Shown: positions 27,393-36,092 of the stretch, in pieces
Layout of the letters: the number at the start of each line of letters is the position of its first letter
How positions within the stretch are numbered: the first letter of the stretch is position 1
NCBI GenBank assembly: GCA_943788815.1
Contig: CALSRS010000001.1
Coordinates: 1,735,501-1,799,500, forward strand
Source of the DNA: an uncultured Gammaproteobacteria bacterium
GTDB taxonomy: Bacteria > Pseudomonadota > Gammaproteobacteria > Eutrophobiales > Eutrophobiaceae
DNA length: 64,000 nt
Direction: 5' to 3'
Made by a program: the position numbers and the translations under genes
The notes under the pieces: model-generated
Seen by the model: the letters and a program-made list of their open reading frames with translations, nothing else
Told to the model about the DNA's origin: nothing
The model's database searches: none

Positions 27393-28055
27393 GTGAAGGC
27401 AATGATACTGGCGGCAGGTAAAGGTGAGCGTATGATGCCGCTAACAAAATCTACACCCAAGCCGCTTTTGAAAGCTGGCAATAAAGCACTTATCGAATAC
27501 CATATTGAAGCGCTGGTTCATGCAGGCATTACTGATATCGTTATCAATACTGCTAAATTTGGAGAACAGATAGAAACCGCCCTTGGGGATGGAGCACATT
27601 GGCGCGCTCGGATTCTATACTCCCATGAAGGAGTAAGCCCAAAAGGGACGGGGGGGGGTGTTCAGCTTGCCTTGCCTCTGTTGGGAAAAGCGCCTTTTTT
27701 TCTGATTAACGGAGATGTTTGGACTGACTACGATTTTAGCAAACTAAATAAGCCAGCTGAAAAACTGGCACACCTTATTATGGTAGAAAACCCAAATCAT
27801 AATCAGGGAGGTGATTTCGGTTTGTCTGGCGGCCAGGTGGTGCTAGATGACGGCAATAAGCTTACATACAGCGGCATAGGAATTTTTAATCCAGAATTTT
27901 TTTCCAGCGAGACGCAGACCATGTTTTCATTTGTCCCAAGCTTACAAACAGCAATAAAAAGGGGTCTTGTCTCCGGGGAGAAGAATAAGGGACTGTGGTT
28001 TGATATAGGGACGCCGCAACGCCTTGAAAAATTAGACATTTTATTAAAAAAGTGA
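27393..28055 (+). CDS. murU: N-acetylmuramate alpha-1-phosphate uridylyltransferase MurU
   Basis: MurU makes UDP-MurNAc from MurNAc-1-phosphate in the peptidoglycan-recycling route known from Pseudomonas, which bypasses fosfomycin-sensitive synthesis. The 220 residues begin MKAMILAAGKGERM, with KPLLKAGNKALIEYHIEAL, GTGGGVQLALP and INGDVWTDYDF, closely matching MurU. GTG 27393 is chosen for its TGGGGA ribosome binding site and length; an upstream ATG at 27351 lacks one. A G9 tract at 27650-27658 is in frame (TGGG). The usual partner kinase gene amgK is not adjacent. Confidence 0.9.
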   Translation: MKAMILAAGKGERMMPLTKSTPKPLLKAGNKALIEYHIEALVHAGITDIVINTAKFGEQIETALGDGAHWRARILYSHEGVSPKGTGGGVQLALPLLGKAPFFLINGDVWTDYDFSKLNKPAEKLAHLIMVENPNHNQGGDFGLSGGQVVLDDGNKLTYSGIGIFNPEFFSSETQTMFSFVPSLQTAIKRGLVSGEKNKGLWFDIGTPQRLEKLDILLKK

Positions 28056-28073
28056 GCACACACTCACTTTTTT
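28046..28073 (+). terminator. rho-independent terminator of murU
   Basis: AAAAAAGTGAG (28046-28056) pairs perfectly with CTCACTTTTTT (28063-28073) around a 6-base loop. The stem overlaps the murU stop codon and ends in a T6 run. The A-tract and T-tract symmetry would allow bidirectional function, but no convergent gene is present. Confidence 0.9.
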
Positions 28074-28225
28074 GTTGTGTTATCATGATGTGATTATAAG
28101 TCTTCTATATCAGCAGGATATACACAACATTTAGTGTATATTTAAATTATGAACCGCAATATGTAGATTTCATTGAATAAATGACATATGATGGTCATTC
28201 ATTTTAAGATTGTTTGGAGATCGGG

Positions 28226-30367
28226 TTGCGTAAAATCACCTCATCGCCGCTGTTATTGTGGTCTTCAGTCGGTCTGTTTGCGGCCTTTATTCTATTATTT
28301 ACTCTTCGATCAAACGATCCTATATTAATTAGTGTCCCTGAGGTTTCGTCTCAGCTAGACAATTCCAAGCAAGTAAATATTGAGCCGAGTAATGCCAATG
28401 TTCGGACATTGCGTGTTATCAGAGTTACCAATAACAACAAATACCTTTCAAATCGTATAGAAAAAGAATTGCTTGAAACCTACGCCCAATCAACTGGCCA
28501 TACATTGGAGTGGGTAACCGTTTCAAGCGCATCTAAAGCCCTACAAAAATTAAGGGCAAACGAGGCAGACCTAATTGCATCGATAGATGGTGATGGATTG
28601 AAGGAAGTCGGTGAAACGATTCTATTAACTATGCCCTTTGCAAACTCTAAGCAACAGGTTGTTGGTAGAGCGAACAGTAATGTAAATGACGCTACCGTTA
28701 ATTTAACCGTAAGAGAGGTAGCCGTAAAACGTTCATCACCAAGCTGGGATGAATTAAGCGTTTTGGCTCGGGATTACAAGTCCATGGAGTTACTGCTTAT
28801 TCCAGATGAAATGTCCGTTGAGTTGATATTAAGCAGAGTAAACACTGGCCAATATGATCTAGCGGTAATAGATAGTCTTGAACTGCCTGATGACCTTGAG
28901 TTCAGATACAATCTTGAAATTGTTCTCGATATATCAGATGAGTCATTCCTAAGTTGGGGCGTTGGGAAGGACAATTCTGATCTCCAGATTTCGCTTAATC
29001 AATTTTTATCTAAAAAGGGCCTGGAATCAGAAATCGCTAAAAGCTATAAAGACGATTTTCCGCACATTAAGAACAGAAAACTTTTACGGGTCATTACTTA
29101 TCAGAGTCCAGTAAATTATTATTATGATAACGGCAGACTAAAAGGTTTTGAATATGATCTTGTAAATAAATTTGCTGAACGCCATGGTTTAAGATTGGAT
29201 GTGGTGGTAGCCGATAGTCAGGCAAAAATGCTTGAGCTGTTGAAAGAAGGAAAGGGAGACATAATCGCTGCATCTGTGCCGGGTTCAGCATATAGCAAAA
29301 GAAAATACATCAAGTTTAGCGACGCATATAATTACGCTTCTCCTGTTCTGATAGGTAGAAGCGATGAAGAAATACTGGATGTAAAAGATTTAGAAGGCAG
29401 GACCATTCATCTTTCAGCAGAAAGTCCGTATAAAAATATGCTTTTAGATTTGAAAGCCAGGTCAGGAATTAAATTTTCAATAAATCAATCTGATACAGGG
29501 GCCAATGCTGAGGTGTTATTGTACCGGATTGCACAAAACAAAAATGATCTGACAGTATTAGGGAGCCATGAAGTTAAGGCGGAATTATCCAGGCAGGTAA
29601 ACCTGAAAGCCTTGGTAAACTTGGGGGAACCTGGATCATTGAATTGGATAATAAGAGATACGAATACCCAGTTACTCTCTGCCGTTAACGAACACCTTGG
29701 TCAGGAATATAGAAAAGGCTTCTACAATGTTATACATGCACGATATATAGACAAGCCTGATGCCAGGATTTCAAAGTCCAGTTTATTAGCAGGTACAGAC
29801 CAGCTGTCTCCATATGATGAAATAGTTCATAAGTATGCAGATATGTATGGGTTTGACTGGAGGCTAATCATCGCGCAAATGTACCAGGAAAGTCAGTTTA
29901 ATCCACAGGCTGTATCAGATGCAGGTGCCGAGGGTTTAATGCAAATCCTGCCGCAAACGGCGGAGATGGTCGGCGTGAAAAACCTTCGAGATCCAGATGC
30001 CAATATTAAGGGCGGGCTCAGTTACATGCATCATATCCATAATCTATTAGAAGATTCTTTAACTATAGAAGACAGAACATGGCTTACACTTGCTTCATAT
30101 AATGCAGGATATAGAAGAGTTAAGCGTGCGCGAAGTCTGGCTGAAGTTATGGGGCTAAATAAAAACGTATGGTTTAACAACGTGGAAATTGCAATGCTGA
30201 GACTCGCCATACCCAGGGTGTTAAATGGATATACAATAAGAGAGTGTAAATGTGGACAGACTGTTGTTTACGTCAGGGAGATCAGGAGTCTTTATAATAA
30301 TTACTTGCGACTAACGCAGTCTATGAAGGCAGCTTCGAGTCTGGATGTCCGTGTTGATGAAAGTTAA
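28226..30367 (+). CDS. MltF-type membrane-bound lytic transglycosylase with two substrate-binding-protein domains
   Basis: This 713-residue protein cleaves peptidoglycan glycan strands non-hydrolytically. It has an N-terminal membrane anchor (about residues 12-30), two tandem SBP_bac_3-like periplasmic modules (about 65-280 and 288-510) and an SLT domain (about 530-690). The SLT catalytic glutamate is in QMYQESQFNP, followed by GLMQILPQTAEMVGV and LASYNAGYRRV. Normal MltF has one SBP module and about 480-520 residues; the first module here looks degenerate. TTG at 28226 is chosen because GGAG lies 6 bases upstream; TTG 28214 has no site. Positions are counted from 28214. Confidence 0.87.
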   Translation: MRKITSSPLLLWSSVGLFAAFILLFTLRSNDPILISVPEVSSQLDNSKQVNIEPSNANVRTLRVIRVTNNNKYLSNRIEKELLETYAQSTGHTLEWVTVSSASKALQKLRANEADLIASIDGDGLKEVGETILLTMPFANSKQQVVGRANSNVNDATVNLTVREVAVKRSSPSWDELSVLARDYKSMELLLIPDEMSVELILSRVNTGQYDLAVIDSLELPDDLEFRYNLEIVLDISDESFLSWGVGKDNSDLQISLNQFLSKKGLESEIAKSYKDDFPHIKNRKLLRVITYQSPVNYYYDNGRLKGFEYDLVNKFAERHGLRLDVVVADSQAKMLELLKEGKGDIIAASVPGSAYSKRKYIKFSDAYNYASPVLIGRSDEEILDVKDLEGRTIHLSAESPYKNMLLDLKARSGIKFSINQSDTGANAEVLLYRIAQNKNDLTVLGSHEVKAELSRQVNLKALVNLGEPGSLNWIIRDTNTQLLSAVNEHLGQEYRKGFYNVIHARYIDKPDARISKSSLLAGTDQLSPYDEIVHKYADMYGFDWRLIIAQMYQESQFNPQAVSDAGAEGLMQILPQTAEMVGVKNLRDPDANIKGGLSYMHHIHNLLEDSLTIEDRTWLTLASYNAGYRRVKRARSLAEVMGLNKNVWFNNVEIAMLRLAIPRVLNGYTIRECKCGQTVVYVREIRSLYNNYLRLTQSMKAASSLDVRVDES

Positions 30368-30401
30368 GTTAGTATCTGTAAGTTGTCAAAATACCTTCTA
30401 A

Positions 30402-31373
30402 TTACCTTATAGCGCCTCGACGCAATAGTTGCCAGAGCACCTTGAAACCCAACAGTATTGGAAATTTTTTCAACGCAGGGGTAATTTCTATTTCAATTCC
30501 AGAATGCCTGTTTATCTTCCAGGCTGCATATTCAACACAATCATGAAAGGTGAGCACCGCCTTCATTAGCCTAAGTATAGAGAGTATTTTTCCCTGCCAG
30601 CGTCTAGCTAGCCACCTGTGGCGATAGTTGTTTTTTTGTTTGGAATTACAAGAGAATAAATACGTATTTGTTTTGCTTGTGGGTTTTAAACAGTCGAATG
30701 CAGGTAGTGCGAGGTCAATAAGTTTGGATAAGTCATTTAGTGATTGTTTGACTATTTCGTTACATCGTCCGCTACGTTCCGGCCTAAGCTCAGCAGAATA
30801 TGAAAGCTCAAGAGCATTTGTCCAAATTTTTTCACTAGTTACCTCACCTTCGTGCAATAGAGGAAGCGATTCTTTAATGTAACGAATAACTGAGTTAGTC
30901 AGACATTGATAAAACCCTCTTCTTAAATTGTCGTTCTTGGCATAAATTAATCTAACTGGCTGAGCAAATCTTGCCCATACATATGGGTGGAACCATTTGT
31001 TGGTTGCTTTGTAAAAGTCTTCCATTGAAATGACAGCATATTTAGCCCTTAAGGTTTCATTGCCAGTATTAGATTCAATATAAAATACATTAGGAGGTAG
31101 TGCTTTGTTTAATAGCGCAAAAAAAGGACTGTTGTAGGCTTCATGATAATTATCAACAATTACATAAAAATCTAGAATGCCTTCCGTAAAGTTATTGCTT
31201 CTAAGACAAGACCCATAAAGTACTATCAGATCAATTTTGTCTTTGAATACTAATTGCAACTGCTTTGTTAGCGGCGATAAGTCCTGGCCAACTTTTCTTT
31301 CAGAGTGATTCTTTAGCTCAGTAGTTAGAGCGTCTGTTTGATTATGTGTTTCGATATTTTTCAATGGGGGCAA
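30402..31373 (-). CDS. Tam41-like phosphatidate cytidylyltransferase-family protein
   Basis: The 323-residue protein has a nucleotidyltransferase loop LIVLYGSCLRSN followed by an LDFYVIVD acidic strand. It also has KYAVISMEDF and a W-x5-YVWARFAQPVRLIYAK stretch. The YGS...DF and KY-VIS-ED...GR-x-KPV pattern is what I recall of Tam41/MMP37, the mitochondrial-type CDP-diacylglycerol synthase. A basic C-terminal region might bind membranes. The TTG start lies 13 bases after the lipid kinase gene, so the two are cotranscribed. I infer it activates a phospholipid with CTP, possibly ceramide-1-phosphate given its neighbours; this is unproven. Confidence 0.6.
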   Translation of the reverse strand: MPPLKNIETHNQTDALTTELKNHSERKVGQDLSPLTKQLQLVFKDKIDLIVLYGSCLRSNNFTEGILDFYVIVDNYHEAYNSPFFALLNKALPPNVFYIESNTGNETLRAKYAVISMEDFYKATNKWFHPYVWARFAQPVRLIYAKNDNLRRGFYQCLTNSVIRYIKESLPLLHEGEVTSEKIWTNALELSYSAELRPERSGRCNEIVKQSLNDLSKLIDLALPAFDCLKPTSKTNTYLFSCNSKQKNNYRHRWLARRWQGKILSILRLMKAVLTFHDCVEYAAWKINRHSGIEIEITPALKKFPILLGFKVLWQLLRRGAIR

Positions 31374-31386
31374 TATTTATTTATCT

Positions 31387-32322
31387 TTAAGGAACTATAA
31401 ATGTGACAGGTTCAGTTGTAGATAAATTTAATTGAATATTATGATTTTCTGAATTAAATATTTCGCCGTCAATAATATAACTGCTATTTAATCGCATTGA
31501 AATTTTATGGTTATTGAAACTGTTATATCCGTCTGATTCATTTAAATAGTGACCACGATTAAAAATAATGCTTATAAGGGATCGCCATAATCTATTTGCT
31601 TGTGCCTTAATAAAAGTGACATGTATCGGTTTTTTTGTATTCCCCCAATATGGCCTTAGACCATATAAAAGGCGATCAAGAGTGGTTGCAAAAAATACAA
31701 GCGTGCACATGGGTTTCTTTTTGACTCCATCGGTCTCTATTTCCAGCATAGCTTGCCCCAGTTTATTGCTTTCAGGCGCTAACAATAATTTGAAAATAAA
31801 AGGAACAATCGCCGCGATAGAAATTATCTCTCCTGTTAGTCCTGATTTTTTTATATGCTTGTTGAAGTATTTGACGCCGCTGGCAATAATACCAGCGCCG
31901 AAAAAGAAACCATACATGGCGGGTTTGTCCTGAAGTTCGATTTTTAGCAAAGGTTTATTAATATGCTTGGTCTGCAAGTTGCCAGCAAAGATATTCTTTG
32001 TTTTTTTAAGATTAACCTCAAACCCTTTGATGCCAATATCAGATGCCGTCATGTTTGTGGTGCCGCCAGGCAATATGAGTATATTAGGTATCTTGTCCCC
32101 TTTTGAGATACTTATATAATAACTTAGAGCGGACTGCACCGTTCCGTCCCCGGCAATAATTATGAGATTAGTGATTTTTTGTAAGTAAAAGGAATCCAGT
32201 ATAGGAATAAATTCTTCGGGACATGTAGCTTCGGCTACAATCACTCCTGGAATGTCAGAAATAATTTTTCTGACATGGTGAATTTTCTTTTTAACTTTCC
32301 CGCTGGCAGGGTTTAATAACAA
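31387..32322 (-). CDS. diacylglycerol kinase-fold lipid kinase, candidate ceramide kinase
   Basis: This is a DAGKc-fold protein: NPASGKVKKKI at the start, the glycine-rich IIIAGDGTVQSALSY nucleotide loop and ILPGGTTNMTASDIGI, the family's GGT-N motif. Its C-terminal domain is the beta-rich half of this fold. In Caulobacter a DAGK-family protein in the sphingolipid locus is a ceramide kinase, so that role is inferred here. The TTG at 32322 leaves the first beta strand too short; the frame is open upstream to 32376, and ATT at 32349 has AAGGA 9 bases before it (see findings). It directly follows lptG. Confidence 0.8.
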   Translation of the reverse strand: MLLNPASGKVKKKIHHVRKIISDIPGVIVAEATCPEEFIPILDSFYLQKITNLIIIAGDGTVQSALSYYISISKGDKIPNILILPGGTTNMTASDIGIKGFEVNLKKTKNIFAGNLQTKHINKPLLKIELQDKPAMYGFFFGAGIIASGVKYFNKHIKKSGLTGEIISIAAIVPFIFKLLLAPESNKLGQAMLEIETDGVKKKPMCTLVFFATTLDRLLYGLRPYWGNTKKPIHVTFIKAQANRLWRSLISIIFNRGHYLNESDGYNSFNNHKISMRLNSSYIIDGEIFNSENHNIQLNLSTTEPVTFIVP

Positions 32323-32371
32323 TCCAGTTTTTTGAGCTTGGGCAGTAATATCTGTAATTCCTTGTGAAATA

Positions 32372-33436
32372 TCAATTTACCCTGCCAAGCCAGAACCTTG
32401 CGGCCCAGATAAGCATGGTTCCCGGTGCCAGTGCGATTAGTAATGGATTTAAATCCAACAGCAGTCCAGCGTTTGAGAATATTTGACCCATCAGATAGAC
32501 CACAATTCCAGTAACGCCGGCCATAACTAATCTGTTTGCAAATCCAGTTCTTACTGATCCAATGACAAATGGCACTGATAATAGGAGCATGCCAAGCATC
32601 GTGAGTATTTCTCCAGGCTTCCTCCATAGTGATAGCTCATATACATCAGATTCTTGCCCTGTGTTATCCAGGTATTTTATATAGTTGTACAACTCTATTG
32701 GCGAGAGACTTTCAGGTTGTTTTGTCAAAGTTGAAATCTGATCAGGTTCTAGAAAGGTTTCCCAGCCCATGCTGTTGGTTCGAGATGAAATAATTTCCCC
32801 ATCCAAAATCAGTTTGCTTGTAACGTTGTAAAGCGTCCATTCATCATCGCTTACGATCTCAAAGCCTTCTGCAGAAATATATTCTGATACTGACCCATCT
32901 TCATCCAGATTTATAATTTCAACCCCTGCTGTTGTTGTGTCATGTTGCAGATTTGCAATTCGAATTATGTGTTGATTGTTCCTTGACCAGATCCCAAGAT
33001 CGCTACCAGCGATAGTGCTTTGGTCAAGCGCGGCCGCACGAAATGCAATTGCGCGTTGCTGCAATGTTGGCGCTATTACAAATTCCAGCGCAATGATGAA
33101 TAGCACCATTAAGAAGCCAACCTTAAGAGAAGCAGAGCTGATGTTCACAGGAGAAAATCCAGCACTACGTAATGAGATTAATTCATGATGAATTGCCAGC
33201 CTGCCAAGTGCTGTCACATTTCCCATTAAGGCAATAAAGGGAGCAAGCTGTATGAATCTACGCGGAATGGTTAACAGGACATAAATGAATGCGTCCTCAG
33301 TCTGATAAAACCCGGTACCTACATCATCCAGTTGCTCAACCAGGTCCAGAAAGCTAAACAATGGTATTAATACCAGAGTAGAAACGATAACCCCCAAAGA
33401 AATCTGTTTCATTAAATATTGATCAAGAATTTTCAT
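32372..33436 (-). CDS. lptG: LptG-family permease
   Basis: This 354-residue YjgP/YjgQ-family inner-membrane protein has three N-terminal and three C-terminal helices around a periplasmic beta-jellyroll. PRRFIQLAPFIALMGNVTALGRLA and HHELISLRSAGFSP are the family's coupling-helix region. SLSPIELYNYIKYL and LSLWRKPGEILTMLGMLLLSVPFVIG are typical of LptG. It overlaps lptF by 4 bases (ATGA). It may be the cell's LPS-exporting LptG, or a copy devoted to sphingolipid, because it lies inside the ceramide locus. Confidence 0.88.
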   Translation of the reverse strand: MKILDQYLMKQISLGVIVSTLVLIPLFSFLDLVEQLDDVGTGFYQTEDAFIYVLLTIPRRFIQLAPFIALMGNVTALGRLAIHHELISLRSAGFSPVNISSASLKVGFLMVLFIIALEFVIAPTLQQRAIAFRAAALDQSTIAGSDLGIWSRNNQHIIRIANLQHDTTTAGVEIINLDEDGSVSEYISAEGFEIVSDDEWTLYNVTSKLILDGEIISSRTNSMGWETFLEPDQISTLTKQPESLSPIELYNYIKYLDNTGQESDVYELSLWRKPGEILTMLGMLLLSVPFVIGSVRTGFANRLVMAGVTGIVVYLMGQIFSNAGLLLDLNPLLIALAPGTMLIWAARFWLGRVN

Positions 33437-34506
33437 CTGGATTGAAGAGACTTTTGAATTTTAGGCGTAAATATAAACAAAACTGCAATCAGCATCAGCA
33501 GATGCAACCACCATACCCCCGGCATTTTTCCAACCAGCCCTTGTTCGACCCAGGTTTGCGCCAGCCCATTTAAATTATAATAAATAGCAAATATTACAGC
33601 AGCTGAAATGATTTTTTCGCTTTTGCCTTGCCTAGGCGAGGATCTTGCCAATGGAATTGCCACCATAGCTAACAGAATGGCAGAAAATGCACGGGAGATT
33701 CTCCATTGGAATTCAGCAATATCTCTGGAATCGTCAGAAAAACTTAACTCCAGAGTCGAGGCAGCTTTTCTTTGATAATCTCTGGCAGTTTCAGTGTTGG
33801 GCATGTAAACAAACCTGGAAAACTTAATTATGGAGTCCCTGGTAGAATTACGATCCATTCTGTACATATACCCATCAAGCAGGTGTAGCTTGGGTGGCGA
33901 ATAATCTTCCGCAGGCTCCTGATAGCCATTTTTGGCGATGATGATGTCACTGGAATTATCTTTGTTTAGGTAATGAAATACGCCCTCAAGCTCTCCTTCA
34001 TCGTTATCTCTTTTATTCTCTATATAAATGATGCTGTCACTTTCTTCGTTACCATAAAAGCGTCTTGCCTGATATCTGGATACGTCCATTTGTGAGCTTG
34101 CGCTTTCATCCATTTGATAGATCATTTCATACGCCCAGGGCCTGCCAAAAATTGATAATATGCCAACCAAAATTCCTATGGGAATGCATAAATTAAGAAC
34201 GGTTTTAACTATGAAGTTTTCACTAATGCCAGCAGATCTTAAAACAATAACTTCCTGGTCTCTGTGCAGCCTTCCTAGCGCAACAATAATAGCCGCATAC
34301 AAGGCAATTGGGAAAAGCACCTCCATTGCAATGATAGTTTTTAATATGATTAACTTTGTGATCAGCGCCATTCCAAGCGTTTCTGTAACTGTTTCTGCTA
34401 GATAGCGGGCGGCATTAAAACTGGTAAACAGACCAGCGAGAATAAAACTCACCACGAGAAAGGGCTTGAGCACTTCACTGGTTATATAAATATTTAATCT
34501 GTTCAT
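33433..34506 (-). CDS. lptF: LptF-family permease
   Basis: This 357-residue YjgP/YjgQ protein is the partner of LptG. Family features are EVLFPIALYAAIIVALGRLHRDQEVIVLRSAG in the coupling region, a periplasmic beta domain (about 130-270) and the C-terminal WRISRAFSAILLAMVAIPLARSSPRQGK. The N-terminal half diverges from well-studied LptF. It follows the bCerS-like gene by 43 bases on the same strand. In many gammaproteobacteria lptFG adjoin pepA; that gene is not seen here. Confidence 0.87.
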   Translation of the reverse strand: MNRLNIYITSEVLKPFLVVSFILAGLFTSFNAARYLAETVTETLGMALITKLIILKTIIAMEVLFPIALYAAIIVALGRLHRDQEVIVLRSAGISENFIVKTVLNLCIPIGILVGILSIFGRPWAYEMIYQMDESASSQMDVSRYQARRFYGNEESDSIIYIENKRDNDEGELEGVFHYLNKDNSSDIIIAKNGYQEPAEDYSPPKLHLLDGYMYRMDRNSTRDSIIKFSRFVYMPNTETARDYQRKAASTLELSFSDDSRDIAEFQWRISRAFSAILLAMVAIPLARSSPRQGKSEKIISAAVIFAIYYNLNGLAQTWVEQGLVGKMPGVWWLHLLMLIAVLFIFTPKIQKSLQSR

Positions 34507-34549
34507 TAGTTAAATTAGTTAACAGAAAATGATAATTTGAAATAGAGAG

Positions 34550-35728
34550 TTACAGAATATTTTTTTCATAAATTCTGTAACGTTTATAAATATGAGCAGA
34601 CATGCTTTTCAGCATGCTTCGCATGCCCTTGTTATTATCCAGTATCCAGGACATTTCAACTCCTTCAATTCCAGATCCAACCACAGGAACACGGGCCGCT
34701 GCACACATCATATATGCCATTGCCAGGCCAATAGGACTGTTATGATATTTTTTTCTCACTCCCATTAATGCGATGCGTCCTGTTTTTATTTTATTGAGTC
34801 TGATTGAGCGCAACATTTTTATCCAGCCAAAGGGGAATAGTTTTCCATTTAGTTCTGATAATACTTCGTTTAGATTTGGAAGTATTACAACAAATGCCAC
34901 AGGCTTATTGTCAATCTCGGTAATTTGTATGTAGCCATCAGGTACAAATGGTTTCAGGGCTGCACCAAGCTCTGCAAACTCTTCCTTGCTGAAAGGAATA
35001 TATCCCCAATTGTTTGACCAGGCATCATTAAAGATGTCTCGCATTATTTCCAGGTCTGATTTGAAAGATTTTTTATTCAAGGGTCTGATGTGTATTTTGT
35101 TAGTATATTGTTTTACCAACTTGGCCATCACCCGATTTTCTCCAAAATCCTTTGAATCAATCCAGTAAGCCAGGAGATCTATTGCTTGACGATATCCTTG
35201 ATCTTCTATGCATTGCCCATACCACGGGCGTGAATGGGGCATCAAAATACTGGGTGGTGTATTAAATCCTTCGACAAGAACCCCGCACTCCTGGTTAATG
35301 GAAAAATTAAATGGCCCTGTAACATAGGAAATGCCTTTTTGTTTTAACCAGGCTTCACCTGTGGCAAACAATGCTTCAAATACTGCCGGGTCATTTTCTG
35401 CCTCCATGAAGCCAAAGTGGCCAGAGTGCTTACCAAAATGTTGTTGGTGAACCTTATCAATCTGGGCAGTGATTCTTCCTACAGGTTTGTCATTACGATA
35501 CGCTAACCACGCTTGCCAAGTGGCATTTTTGAAATATGAGTTAAATGATGAGAAGTGCATGCGTCTTTCAAGTTTAAGGGGCGGAACCCAGTTTTCATCA
35601 TCTGCGTATATTTTCCAGGGGAGCGCTATAAACTCCCTAAGATCTCGTCCAGATGATACTGCAGTCACACGGATTGGGGATGTACTTGAATTATAGATAT
35701 TTGTCGTCACCATGTTGGGCATTAGCAT
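34550..35728 (-). CDS. GNAT-fold acyltransferase, candidate bacterial ceramide synthase (bCerS)
   Basis: This 392-residue protein opens, after a short variable start, with LREFIALPWKIYADDENWVPPL, followed by a GNAT-like core (WQAWLAYRNDKPVGRITAQID; GHFGFMEAENDPAVFEALFATGE). A second half has GYIQITEIDNKPVAFVVILPNLNE. The architecture and length resemble the Caulobacter ceramide synthase bCerS as I remember it, an acyl-CoA N-acyltransferase unrelated to eukaryotic CerS. The neighbours on both sides fit sphingolipid synthesis. It would N-acylate the SPT product. The family identity comes from memory and context. Confidence 0.72.
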   Translation of the reverse strand: MLMPNMVTTNIYNSSTSPIRVTAVSSGRDLREFIALPWKIYADDENWVPPLKLERRMHFSSFNSYFKNATWQAWLAYRNDKPVGRITAQIDKVHQQHFGKHSGHFGFMEAENDPAVFEALFATGEAWLKQKGISYVTGPFNFSINQECGVLVEGFNTPPSILMPHSRPWYGQCIEDQGYRQAIDLLAYWIDSKDFGENRVMAKLVKQYTNKIHIRPLNKKSFKSDLEIMRDIFNDAWSNNWGYIPFSKEEFAELGAALKPFVPDGYIQITEIDNKPVAFVVILPNLNEVLSELNGKLFPFGWIKMLRSIRLNKIKTGRIALMGVRKKYHNSPIGLAMAYMMCAAARVPVVGSGIEGVEMSWILDNNKGMRSMLKSMSAHIYKRYRIYEKNIL

Positions 35729-36092
35729 AAAATATGGGCTAAGGATAGCATATAACTATCTGACATTACCTATAAAAAACAATGAATTACGTCAACATGG
35801 GATTGAATGGTTTTGTTGCTGTAAACTGTCCTTGGACTGCAATTTTTTATATTGGACAGCAAAACGAAGTGAATAGATATGTAATGTAACGAGAAAAGAT
35901 AGCGAATAATGCTGGCATGAATACCATGTAATACTTTAAACTTCGCGTCTTTATTTTGTGCCAGCATATCGATCCCAGGTTCTCGTATCAGTATTCCGGG
36001 TTATATTTCGGGCCAATTAGTGCTAGCATACGACATAAATTTCTTTTATATTATCAGCGGGATAGAACACATTTGTACGAGGAGCATGAACT
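35729..36092. promoter_or_regulatory. divergent intergenic region of the ceramide locus
   Basis: This 364-base AT-rich spacer separates the two arms of the lipid cluster and should hold both promoters. A 9-bp inverted repeat, ATGCTGGCA at 35909-35917 and TGCCAGCAT at 35959-35967, is separated by 41 bases. TATTAT at 36049-36054 could be a -10 element for the plus arm, but I find no convincing -35. GAGGAG at 36079-36084 is a strong ribosome binding site. No gene or RNA was recognised. Confidence 0.45.

Noticed and set aside
27650-27658. G9 homopolymer in murU as a possible frameshift
   Set aside because: It encodes the conserved T-G-G-G residues in frame, and the protein continues normally to the usual length.
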